Positions 27,151-35,017 of a stretch of 64,000 nt of DNA are shown here, one piece after another. This DNA is from Fibrella aestuarina BUZ 2 (GTDB taxonomy: Bacteria > Bacteroidota > Bacteroidia > Cytophagales > Spirosomataceae), in contig NC_020054.1 of NCBI RefSeq assembly GCF_000331105.1, positions 6,203,815 through 6,267,814 of the forward strand. Direction: 5' to 3'. Made by a program: the position numbers and the translations under genes. Position 1 is the stretch's first letter. Each line of letters opens with the position of its first letter. The notes below the pieces were generated by a model that saw only the letters and a program-made list of their open reading frames with translations, ran no database searches and was not told the DNA's origin.

Positions 27151-29040
27151 TCAGGTAGTTACCGGAACCATAATCTCGACACAATTGCCGACGGGGTCAG
27201 CCGGGTAGTGATGCAGCGTGGCACCAATGTTTTCGGCCCGACTTAACACGCTGGACAACCCCTTGCCTTTTCCATTGCCCTTGAAATCATACACCTGGCC
27301 GTTATCGTGCAGCTCGATCATCGTACCCTCGTTGGTTTGGTTGGTGAACGCGATAATGACCTGCGTGGCTGTCGAGTGCTTCATCAGGTTGGTGGTGAGC
27401 TCAAGCAGGATGCAGTACAGCTCAATGTCGGTTTGCTTGTTGAACTGGGGGGTTGCGTCGGCAATGAGCTTGAACTGCATGCGTTTGTTCACGTTCAGAT
27501 CGGCTACCAGATTCGACAGCGCGGCGTAGAGGCCCTTTGTCTCCAACACAGCGGGTAGCAGGTTGTGCGAGATGTTGCGCACTTCATGGTAGGCATCGCC
27601 TAGTAGTTCAAATACGCGCTGATACACCTGCTGTTCCGCCGGATGCAGAACGTCGGTATCAATGGCCTGCATCTGAAACCGAATGCCCGAGATCATGCTG
27701 CCAAGATTATCATGGAGCTCAGACGCTACTCGTCGGCGCTCCAGCGTCTGGCCGCGCGTCATAGCCGTTTTGATCTCATCGTAGGCCGCCTGCAACTGCC
27801 GGGTACGTTCTTCTACCCGCCCCTCCAGCTCCTGATTGAAGGCTGTCAGCCGGGTGTTAGCCTGCTCAATTTGCTCATTTTGCTGAGCGATTTTGCGGTT
27901 TTTCCGGCGCAAAAGCCGTTGGTTAAACACAAAATAGAGCAGAAATAGGCAAGCCGCCGCTACACCTACCATCAGGCTCGTTGTCCGGAAGCGTTCCTTG
28001 GTCAGTTCGGCTTCTTTTTTCTCGTTTTCGTAGGCGTAACGAAGCCCATCGATGCTTTTCTTCTTGAGGATTTTGTCGTTGATCAGCTTCAGCGAATCAT
28101 ACCGCTCGAGGTCCCTGATCGACTCACCGAGCAGGCCGTTGGCTTTTTCAGCTCTGTAGGCGGCATCGGCAATGTACGCCCCGAAAAACGGTTGGGCGGC
28201 GGGCGTCATCTGCTTGGCCAGATTGGTCAGTTCGAGCGCTTTTACGTTGTTGCCCATACCCAGGTAAGCCAGTGCCTGTTCGCTGATCGCGAAGGCCTTA
28301 TTGTCAGGCGTACGTTGACCGAAGTAGGCAATCGAGCGCTCCAGGTAGTCGATACTTCGCTGCCAGTGGCTGGCTTTGCGCTCTGCTGATCCCAGGTTTG
28401 AGTAGGTCCAGGCAAGGGCCAACGAATCCTTCCGCCGGTGTGCGTCACGAATCACCTCCAAAAACAGAGAACTGGCCTTCCCATAGGCTGCCAAATTCAT
28501 GTAGCAGAGCCCGATGTTGTTTTTAACTATTACATAATCGCGGGCGGTGGCGATGCGTGGGTTGCCCTGCTCAATAGCCAGCGTCTTTTTATAATGCATC
28601 ATCGCCAGCCTATATTCTTCGAGCGAGAAATAACAGGTCCCTAGCTGGCTGTGGCAACGGGCGAAAAATGCCATGGGTGCCTCGGTCCGCTCGCCCGTTT
28701 TGAGGGCGTCGATACACTGGTCGATGGCCTGATAGATGTAGTTCTTGCGAAAGAGCAGTATACCCTGATACAACTGCTGCCAGGGCTGGGCGGCGGTCCA
28801 GCGGTGCGCGGCGATCAGCTGACGGGTACGTTGCAGGTACGTGTCGGCCAGCGTGTCGTTTTTTTCGAGCAGCACCAGTTCCCACAGGGTTTGCAACCGG
28901 GCTGTGTCGTTGCGGATCGACGTACCCGGCGCTGGCAATCGGGTCAGGACGGCCCGCAGGCTATCCAACCGATTTGCCGACTGCGCGACGGATGGCGCGC
29001 AGCAAACCAATACTAAGAACGCCGCCAGAGCGACTCGCAT
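27151..29040 (-). CDS. TPR-containing sensor histidine kinase (HisKA_3 type)
   Basis: Predicted 629-residue inner-membrane sensor. It has a signal peptide (MRVALAAFLVLVCCAPSVAQ), about 300 residues of periplasmic TPR repeats (CHSQLGTCYFSLEEYRLAMM, NNIGLCYMNLAAYGKAS, WTYSNLGSAERKASHWQRS), one membrane helix near 350-370 (MVGVAAACLFLLYFVF), a coiled coil, and a HisKA_3 domain with the phospho-accepting His443 in VASELHDNLGS. The ATPase domain has the N-box ELTTNLMKHS, DNGQ and a G-box GKGKGLSSV. The stop lies 9 bases from the stop of the fusion gene, in convergent orientation. NarL-type regulators normally pair with HisKA_3 kinases, so the 22993 regulator is the likely partner. Its start codon lies in a 38-bp inverted repeat. 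Confidence 0.92.
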   Translation of the reverse strand: MRVALAAFLVLVCCAPSVAQSANRLDSLRAVLTRLPAPGTSIRNDTARLQTLWELVLLEKNDTLADTYLQRTRQLIAAHRWTAAQPWQQLYQGILLFRKNYIYQAIDQCIDALKTGERTEAPMAFFARCHSQLGTCYFSLEEYRLAMMHYKKTLAIEQGNPRIATARDYVIVKNNIGLCYMNLAAYGKASSLFLEVIRDAHRRKDSLALAWTYSNLGSAERKASHWQRSIDYLERSIAYFGQRTPDNKAFAISEQALAYLGMGNNVKALELTNLAKQMTPAAQPFFGAYIADAAYRAEKANGLLGESIRDLERYDSLKLINDKILKKKSIDGLRYAYENEKKEAELTKERFRTTSLMVGVAAACLFLLYFVFNQRLLRRKNRKIAQQNEQIEQANTRLTAFNQELEGRVEERTRQLQAAYDEIKTAMTRGQTLERRRVASELHDNLGSMISGIRFQMQAIDTDVLHPAEQQVYQRVFELLGDAYHEVRNISHNLLPAVLETKGLYAALSNLVADLNVNKRMQFKLIADATPQFNKQTDIELYCILLELTTNLMKHSTATQVIIAFTNQTNEGTMIELHDNGQVYDFKGNGKGKGLSSVLSRAENIGATLHHYPADPVGNCVEIMVPVTT

Positions 29041-29112
29041 AGCAGGTACGTCGTTTTGGGTCTGAATATAGCCGAAAACGACGTACCTGCTATGCGAGTC
29101 GCTCTGGCGGCG
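29020..29112. repeat. Perfect 38-bp inverted repeat covering the histidine-kinase start codon
   Basis: Bases 29020-29057 and 29075-29112 are exact reverse complements, separated by 17 bases. After one mismatch (29019/29113) five more bases pair, and weaker similarity continues for about ten bases with a gap. The left arm contains the kinase ATG (29038-29040) and its first six further codons. In the minus-strand transcript this would form a very stable hairpin that hides the start codon. The right arm carries a mirror copy, ATG at 29092, on the plus strand. Confidence 0.95.
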
Positions 29113-29145
29113 ATCTTAACCCTTGGCGTAGCATCAGGCCGATGA
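29092..29145 (+). pseudogene. Short mirror copy of the kinase 5' end (17 codons)
   Basis: The plus strand reads MRVALAAILTLGVASGR and then stops. The first seven residues are identical to the kinase signal peptide, and I, L, L and V positions after it still resemble FLVLV. It is best explained as an inverted duplication of the kinase 5' end that lost the rest of the gene. I do not expect a functional product, although the start region is the same as that of a real gene. Confidence 0.5.
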
Positions 29146-29177
29146 TGGGGCTGGGTACGTTGCGGGCGGCTACCGGC

Positions 29178-30686
29178 TCACTTCCCGCCCTTCCGGATCA
29201 GTTCCTTTGTGTAGGTCAGCACCGAGTCCGTGTGGTTCAATACATCGTCGAGGGTGAAGCTGACGGCGTGGTCGGGCAATGTACCCCGTCCTTTCTGAAG
29301 GGGCTCGGGCACGGCGTTGCGGTACGAAACGAGCGGCGTGGTAACCTGGATACCCGACTGAGGCAGCGTCAGGTGAACGAAACTGCCGCCGTTGCCTCCT
29401 TCATACGCCCCGCCTGACTCTTCGCCGATAAACGTTCCGACCCGGTTGGCATGGGCCACGGCCAGAAACTCCGACGTCGTTGACGCGCTCGCTCCGTCCA
29501 TCAGGATATACACGTTCCCTCGAAATCGGTTGGGTTTAGGCGTGAACCTAGCGCTGCTCCCTTTAAGCGTGAAGGTGCCGTCGGCTTCGCGTTCCAGTTC
29601 GTTTTTCACGTTCTTACGATTCGCTTCCGATAAATCAGAGAACTTGATAAACTCCGACTCAATATCGTTGGTGAGGCTGTGTTGCCGGGCACAATACTGG
29701 ACCGCCGTATCTGCTTTCGCCAGGTACCGGAACAACTCAATCCCCTGACTGTCCCAGCCGCCGGGATTGGCGCGGAGATCAACGATCAAGTGCTGAATCC
29801 CCTTTTTAGTCAGCGTAGCCATGAGCTTGTCCATGAAGGCGTTAAACACCGTGACGGCTTCGGCACTGCTGTTTACCCCCCTTCCACCGAAACTATCGAT
29901 CCGGAGGTGGGCCGTTTGAGGTACGTCGTCGGGAAAAGTGACGCGCCAGGGGTGCCGGGTTGGTTTCGTATTGTACCACGCCAGCATCTGTTTGTTGACC
30001 GCCAGCTTTTGCATCTGGCTGAAAGCGGCCGTGAAAGCCATGGCCGGTGCCTCCACGCGCACCGTATCGCCACTCAGGTTCTTGAACGTGAGGCGATACG
30101 TATCGGGTTGGTCGATAAACCAGTAATAAAACAGATTAAACAACCAGCCTTTCATCGCCTGGCTTCTGGAGGTCTGGATGAACCCATCGTCCCAGTGGTA
30201 GGGCTCCAGTATGGCCTGAATCGCGTTGATAGACTGGCCGTTGATGGTTAGTAGTTCATAGCCAGGTTTTACACGCTCATCAACCGAAAACAGCACGTAA
30301 GACTTGTTTTGGGTTGGTACCATGAAGAAAGGCAGTGTTTTCCAGGTGCGTCTGAACAGGTTGTCGAAGTCTTTGTGCGGTAGCGCATGCGTATGCGCAC
30401 ACCGGATACTGGCCAGAAGCCCCTCAATTTTCCCGTAAAATGCGTAGAAAGGGAGTGGGTGTTGTAGCTGACCGGCCAGGCTATCCAGCCGCGCCTGCAT
30501 AACGGGCCGGGGTACGTAGCGATACAGACCGGGGTGCGTTTCCTGTAGCAGTCGGCGCAGGTAGGCCACGTCGGCCTGCATGGCAGCGGGTGTCAGGCGG
30601 CGCGTTCGGAGCGAATCGCTCTGTGGAAAAGCGATGGTGGCATGAATGCCTAAAAGCAGGGCTGTGAGGAGGCGTACCGTTTTCAT
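29178..30686 (-). CDS. Exported S41-family (C-terminal processing type) peptidase
   Basis: Predicted 502-residue serine peptidase. The signal peptide is MKTVRLLTALLLGIHATIAFPQ. An N-terminal helical domain contains LRRLLQETHPGLYRYV. The tail-specific protease core has LIVDLRANPGGWDSQGIELF, the catalytic Ser in LMDGASASTTSEFLA, and ESGGAYEGGNGG with downstream family features. It is likely periplasmic or a membrane-associated housekeeping or processing protease. It lies upstream of the histidine kinase on the same strand, 137 bases away. A role as leader peptidase for the neighbouring RiPP-like system is conceivable but unsupported, because the fusion enzyme is cytoplasmic. Confidence 0.88.
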   Translation of the reverse strand: MKTVRLLTALLLGIHATIAFPQSDSLRTRRLTPAAMQADVAYLRRLLQETHPGLYRYVPRPVMQARLDSLAGQLQHPLPFYAFYGKIEGLLASIRCAHTHALPHKDFDNLFRRTWKTLPFFMVPTQNKSYVLFSVDERVKPGYELLTINGQSINAIQAILEPYHWDDGFIQTSRSQAMKGWLFNLFYYWFIDQPDTYRLTFKNLSGDTVRVEAPAMAFTAAFSQMQKLAVNKQMLAWYNTKPTRHPWRVTFPDDVPQTAHLRIDSFGGRGVNSSAEAVTVFNAFMDKLMATLTKKGIQHLIVDLRANPGGWDSQGIELFRYLAKADTAVQYCARQHSLTNDIESEFIKFSDLSEANRKNVKNELEREADGTFTLKGSSARFTPKPNRFRGNVYILMDGASASTTSEFLAVAHANRVGTFIGEESGGAYEGGNGGSFVHLTLPQSGIQVTTPLVSYRNAVPEPLQKGRGTLPDHAVSFTLDDVLNHTDSVLTYTKELIRKGGK

Positions 30687-30737
30687 AGCTGTTGGTCATT
30701 TCTGCCAAAGCAAGGCCACGTAGCCACCTCAGACTGC

Positions 30738-31889
30738 TCAAATCCTGATTTGATTGCTGTTTTTGCCCGATTGCTGGGCGTATTCTTTCGGCGAAAAGCC
30801 GGTTAGCTGCTTGAAGACCCGCTGGTAGGTTGCCTGCGAGTTGAAGCCGCACGCAAAGGCAATGCCCGTGAGCGTGAAATGGGCATAGGCGGGGTCGGTC
30901 AGGCGCCCTTTCACGGCCTCGACCCGATAGGCATTTACAAAGCCGTTGAAGTTGGTCGCCTGGTGTTGGTTCAGGACGGCCGAAATCAGCTTGGGGTTGA
31001 GTTGCGTATGCCGGGCCAGTTTATCGAGGGTCAGTTCGGGATCCAGATAGATCCGGTCGGTTTCCATCGCATGGGTCAGGGTAGCGGCCACCTGCGTTAC
31101 CGTTTCGGCGGCCAATTCCGCCCCGCTGGTCTTGGTGAGCATTGGCTCGGTTTCTTCACGCGCCCACTGATAACCACGCAGCCCCAGCCAATAAATCAGC
31201 ACGGTGATGGGTACGTAGACAAGGTGCCAGCCAAGCTGTTCAATCAGCGGGACGCGCCAGCCGGGAATCAGGTACGTTAGCATAAACAAAAGCCAGATCG
31301 CCTGCAAGCCGATGATTCCATTCATGAACTGCCGCAGCCAGTTGCGTTTCCGTTGCGTCGCTTCGGTGCCTTGCGCCGACTGCTCGAACCGAACCAGCTT
31401 CAGCCGGGTCAGAATCAGGTATGTCGTTAACGAAAGCCAGCGCGGGATGTCGGCATAGGTATCATACGCCTGCATAGCCTGTCCCCAGTCGGGGCCGTTT
31501 GCCTTCGGAATCAGGCCCGCCAGCCAGCCGATAGCGAATGTCCAGCCGATGATGGGCTTTCCCCAGTCAAGCAGCACGGCGTAGAAATGCCGCCGTTCGG
31601 GCCGGCCCAGCCGGAATGCCGGGTCCAGGACCGACTGCGTATAGAAGTAGATAAGCGGTCCCAACGGCATCACCATGATCCACGGGATCAAATCGAGCGC
31701 GGCGCCAATCCAGGGATGTACGATTGGCACGCTCATGGCGAAGCTCATCAGGGCCAGGAAAAACAGCAAGGCTCCCAGCAGCCGATTCGATACGCGACGC
31801 CCTTTCCGACTAAACCACAGCAGCCCCGCCAGGATGAACCCCTGTACTGTTCCAAGCAGCAGAATCAGGTCGAGCGGGGCGATGGTCAT
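30738..31889 (-). CDS. Membrane-anchored AraC-family regulator
   Basis: Predicted 383-residue protein. The N-terminal half has about seven hydrophobic helices (LDLILLLGTVQGFILAGLLWF, LLGALLFFLALMSFAMSVPI, WIMVMPLGPLIYFYT and others). The C-terminal 110 residues form an AraC-type double helix-turn-helix (YLDPELTLDKLARHTQLNPK, FNGFVNAYRVEAVKGRL, TGIAFACGFNSQATYQRVFK). This architecture is common in Bacteroidota and lets the regulator sense a membrane signal. It is 8 bases from the purK stop, so it may be co-transcribed with purK. Target genes unknown. Confidence 0.9.
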   Translation of the reverse strand: MTIAPLDLILLLGTVQGFILAGLLWFSRKGRRVSNRLLGALLFFLALMSFAMSVPIVHPWIGAALDLIPWIMVMPLGPLIYFYTQSVLDPAFRLGRPERRHFYAVLLDWGKPIIGWTFAIGWLAGLIPKANGPDWGQAMQAYDTYADIPRWLSLTTYLILTRLKLVRFEQSAQGTEATQRKRNWLRQFMNGIIGLQAIWLLFMLTYLIPGWRVPLIEQLGWHLVYVPITVLIYWLGLRGYQWAREETEPMLTKTSGAELAAETVTQVAATLTHAMETDRIYLDPELTLDKLARHTQLNPKLISAVLNQHQATNFNGFVNAYRVEAVKGRLTDPAYAHFTLTGIAFACGFNSQATYQRVFKQLTGFSPKEYAQQSGKNSNQIRI

Positions 31890-31897
31890 GGGTCTTG

Positions 31898-33037
31898 TCA
31901 GTGGCTGATTACCCGGATGCTGTCTTTCACGAGCAATGCTTTCTCTTTCAGCGCCGCCACCGACGCATCGAGCACGGTGATGTGGCCCATTTTACGGCCG
32001 GGGCGGGTCTGGGCTTTACCGTAGAAGAACGGCGACACACCGGGCATGGCCAGCAACGTACCCAGCCCTTCATACTGCGCCGGGCCGCTGTAGCCAGGAT
32101 CGCCCAGCAGGTTCACCATCGCGGCGGGGCCGTGGGCGGTGGTGTCACCCAGGGGCAGGTTCAGAATGGCTCGCCAATGTTGCTCAAACTGCGAGGTGCG
32201 GTTGGCCCGGATGGTATGGTGACCACTGTTGTGGGGGCGCGGGGCCACTTCGTTGATAAGCACCTTACCCTGCTTATCCAGAAACAGCTCAACGGCCAGC
32301 AACCCAACAATGCCGTAGGCCTCGGCAACTTGCCGGGCAATAGCCTGCGCCTGCTCGTCGACGGCGGGTGTAATGTCAGCGGGAGAAAAAAGAAACTCGA
32401 CCAGGTTCAGTTCGGGGTGAAACGCCATCTCGACCGTTGGGAAGGTACGTACCTCACCATCCGCATTTCGGGCGACGATGACGGCCAGCTCTTTCTCGAA
32501 ATCGACGGCTTTTTCGAGCACGCCGGGCGCGTCGAACGCTTTGTTAGCGTCGGCAGGCGTAGCAATACGCTGTACGCCGCGCCCATCGTAGCCATCGCGA
32601 CCCAGCTTATGAAAAGCGGGAAGCAGTTCAGGTACGTCCTGCGCGAGCTGGGCGACGTGGGCCCGATCGTCGGTCAGGATGAAGTCGGCCGTGGGCAGGT
32701 TGTGCGCCTGGTAGAACCGCTTTTGGGTACGTTTGTCCTGAATCTGGCGGATGACGTGCGGCTGCGGATACACGCGCTTACCTTCCCGCTCCAGAGCCTC
32801 AAGCGCGTCGACGTTCACTTTTTCAATCTCGATGGTCAGTACGTCGACCGCCTGCCCGAACTGGTACACGGTGTCGTAGTCGGTGAGTGCCCCGACGGTA
32901 AATTGGGTGCAGAGGTCTTTGCAGGGTGCCTGCGGATCGGGGTCAAGGCAGTGAATGCGCAGGTTCCAGTCGATACCCGCCTGAATAAGCATGAGGCCCA
33001 GTTGCCCCCCGCCCAGTATGCCGATGGTTTGATTCAT
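31898..33037 (-). CDS. purK: 5-(carboxyamino)imidazole ribonucleotide synthase
   Basis: Predicted 379-residue ATP-grasp enzyme of purine biosynthesis that converts AIR, bicarbonate and ATP to N5-CAIR. The N-terminus is IGILGGGQLGLMLIQAG, followed by LDPDPQAPCKDL. ATP-grasp segments include LPTADFILTDD, KLGRDGYDGRGVQRI, VLEKAVDFEKELAVIVARN and the metal-binding INEVAPRPHNSGHHTIRA. The start at 33037 (MNQTIG) fits the family; 32 upstream residues from 33133 are unrelated. No purE is nearby. A repeat with 32-bp arms lies upstream at 33125-33216. Confidence 0.95.
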   Translation of the reverse strand: MNQTIGILGGGQLGLMLIQAGIDWNLRIHCLDPDPQAPCKDLCTQFTVGALTDYDTVYQFGQAVDVLTIEIEKVNVDALEALEREGKRVYPQPHVIRQIQDKRTQKRFYQAHNLPTADFILTDDRAHVAQLAQDVPELLPAFHKLGRDGYDGRGVQRIATPADANKAFDAPGVLEKAVDFEKELAVIVARNADGEVRTFPTVEMAFHPELNLVEFLFSPADITPAVDEQAQAIARQVAEAYGIVGLLAVELFLDKQGKVLINEVAPRPHNSGHHTIRANRTSQFEQHWRAILNLPLGDTTAHGPAAMVNLLGDPGYSGPAQYEGLGTLLAMPGVSPFFYGKAQTRPGRKMGHITVLDASVAALKEKALLVKDSIRVISH

Positions 33038-33124
33038 GAATGAGGATGAGTACGTGGATGACGTGGATTTTCGGGATGAGCGCGGATTGGAGGAAAAGCG
33101 GGTATGAGAGACTAGTAGACGGCA

Positions 33125-33216
33125 TTTTGTCATCCCGACGTCAGGAGGGATCTTGACGCATCCTTGCTTGTAAGCCAGGGTACATCAAGATCCCTCCTCG
33201 CGTCGGGATGACAAAA
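33125..33216. repeat. 32-bp imperfect inverted repeat upstream of purK
   Basis: Bases 33125-33156 and 33185-33216 are reverse complements with two adjacent mismatches. Each arm contains the words GTCATCCCGACG and AGGAGGGATCTTGA. The 28-base loop lies at 33157-33184. It sits between purK and nadB, both on the minus strand, about 90 bases upstream of purK. The TTTTGTC/GACAAAA outer ends could act as a terminator tail. The sequence recalls widespread dispersed intergenic repeats, but this is from memory only. Confidence 0.9.
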
Positions 33217-33298
33217 ACAATTACAAACACTCCTCTCAAAAGCCACGCTCATCATACTGATCCACGTCATCCGTACGGTCCGCCGCAGCGGTTCCCAG

Positions 33299-34882
33299 CT
33301 ATTTTACGTTGTCGATATTAAAATGCAGCCCCCGGTTGTCGCGGCGCGACATGGCGGCTTTAATGACTAAATAGGCCACTTCGATCATGTTACGCAGTTC
33401 GGTGATGGGCACTGAAACCTTCGACTGACGGTACAGTTCTTCGTGTTCAATGTACAGCAGTTCGAGGCGATCCATAGCCCGTTTGAGACGCCGATTGGAG
33501 CGCACAATGCCTACGTAGTTCGACATGATGGCTTCCAACTCACGCTTGATCTCCGTCACCAGCACCAGTTCTTCGGGATGGGTGGTGCCGCTATCATCCC
33601 AGGCCGGGATCTCCTGGTGAAGCTGCGTTTCCTCAAACTCCTCGACCGACTTCTCGTAGGCGCGGTGCCCGAACACGATCGCCTCCAGCAAGGAGTTAGA
33701 CGCCAACCGATTGGCCCCATGCAGGCCGGTGCACGCACACTCACCCACGGCGTAGAGGTGGTGGATGTTGGTACGGCCGTACTCATCGACCCGAATGCCG
33801 CCACACATGTAGTGCTGCGCCGGCACGACGGGAATAAAATCTTTCCGCAGGTCGAGGCCGAGTTTGTCTTTGCAGTAAGCGGTGATGTTGGGGAAGTGCT
33901 CGATGAATTTCTCGTAATCGCAGTGGGTCACGTCGATGTAGACGTGCTGTGAACCCGACTTTTTCATCTCGGAGTCGATGGCGCGGGCCACAATGTCGCG
34001 CGGGGCCAGTGAGAGGCGGTCATCGTAGTTTTCCATGAACGTCTCTCCCTTTATATTTTTCAGAATACCGCCGAAACCCCGCACTGCCTCCGAAATGAGG
34101 AAGTTGGGTTTCTTGCCGGGTTCGTAAAGCGCCGTGGGGTGAAACTGGATAAACTCCATGTCCTTACAGATCCCTTTGGCGCGGTAGGTCATGGCGATAC
34201 CGTCGCCAGTCGCAATAACCGGGTTGGTCGTATTCTGGTACACCTGCCCGATTCCGCCCGTGGCGACGAGCGTCGTGCGGGCCAGAAACCGCTCGACCTG
34301 CCCGGTGTTGGTGTCGAGCACAAATGCCCCAAAGCACTCGTTGTTGGAGTCGTAGCGGTGTACCGTTTCGCCCAGGTGGTGGCGCGTGATCAGGTCGACG
34401 GCGAAGTAGTGGGTAAAGATTTCGATGCTCGGGTACAGCTTGACGGTGTCGAGCAGGGCGCGTTCGATTTCGGCCCCGGTCACGTCCTTGAAGTGCAGAA
34501 TCCGCTTGTCGGAGTGCCCGCCTTCTTTGGCCAGGTCGTAGTCGCCGTCGGCTTCTTTATCGAAGCGGGTGCCGTAATCGATCAGTTCCTGAATTCGTTG
34601 CGGGGCTTCGCGCACCACGATCTCCACGATCTCCGGATCGCTCAGGTAATCGCCCGCCACCATCGTGTCATGGATGTGCTTTTCGAAGGTATCGTCGGGC
34701 GACCATACGCCGGCAATCCCGCCCTGCGCGTACTTGGTGTTGGTTTCGTCGGCCTGTACTTTGGTGATCACGCCAATCCGCACGTCGCGCCCTTCCTGCT
34801 TATAGTGCCGGGCCAGTTTGGTCGCGTAGCTCAGCCCCGCAATGCCGGAGCCGATGATCAAATAATCGAATGAGTGGGGCAT
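33299..34882 (-). CDS. nadB: L-aspartate oxidase
   Basis: Predicted 527-residue FAD enzyme that oxidises L-aspartate to iminoaspartate, the first step of de novo NAD synthesis. FAD motif: YLIIGSGIAGLSYATKLA. Active-site segments of the succinate dehydrogenase/fumarate reductase family include TKYAQGGIAGVWSPDDTFEKH, FIQFHPTALYEPG, QHYMCGGIRVDEYGRTN and GANRLASNSLLEAIVFGHRA. The C-terminal helical domain ends with MSRRDNRGLHFN. The product is used by NadA and NadC, encoded 20 kb away at 54.1-56.8 kb. Confidence 0.95.
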   Translation of the reverse strand: MPHSFDYLIIGSGIAGLSYATKLARHYKQEGRDVRIGVITKVQADETNTKYAQGGIAGVWSPDDTFEKHIHDTMVAGDYLSDPEIVEIVVREAPQRIQELIDYGTRFDKEADGDYDLAKEGGHSDKRILHFKDVTGAEIERALLDTVKLYPSIEIFTHYFAVDLITRHHLGETVHRYDSNNECFGAFVLDTNTGQVERFLARTTLVATGGIGQVYQNTTNPVIATGDGIAMTYRAKGICKDMEFIQFHPTALYEPGKKPNFLISEAVRGFGGILKNIKGETFMENYDDRLSLAPRDIVARAIDSEMKKSGSQHVYIDVTHCDYEKFIEHFPNITAYCKDKLGLDLRKDFIPVVPAQHYMCGGIRVDEYGRTNIHHLYAVGECACTGLHGANRLASNSLLEAIVFGHRAYEKSVEEFEETQLHQEIPAWDDSGTTHPEELVLVTEIKRELEAIMSNYVGIVRSNRRLKRAMDRLELLYIEHEELYRQSKVSVPITELRNMIEVAYLVIKAAMSRRDNRGLHFNIDNVK

Positions 34883-34939
34883 CAGGTTTACCGTTTAGTG
34901 CCTCAAAGATCGTTATCCGCCGGTAACTTTATAACCAGT

Positions 34940-34991
34940 AAGGGCTCCGTTGCGCGATATCCCCCAGATACGGCACAACGGAGCCCTTTTT
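34940..34991 (+). terminator. 13-bp hairpin with T-run between siderophore receptor and nadB
   Basis: AAGGGCTCCGTTG (34940-34952) pairs perfectly with CAACGGAGCCCTT (34976-34988), followed by TTT on the plus strand. Both neighbouring genes are on the minus strand, where the downstream side lacks a T-run. It probably still ends the receptor transcript, but the better terminator shape is on the plus strand. Confidence 0.6.
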
Positions 34992-35017
34992 GTGTGGCGT
35001 TTATTTATCGTAGACCC

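Noticed and set aside
29020..29112. The 38-bp inverted repeat as a phase-variable invertible promoter
   Set aside because: Only 17 bases lie between the arms, too little to carry a promoter, and no invertase gene is near.
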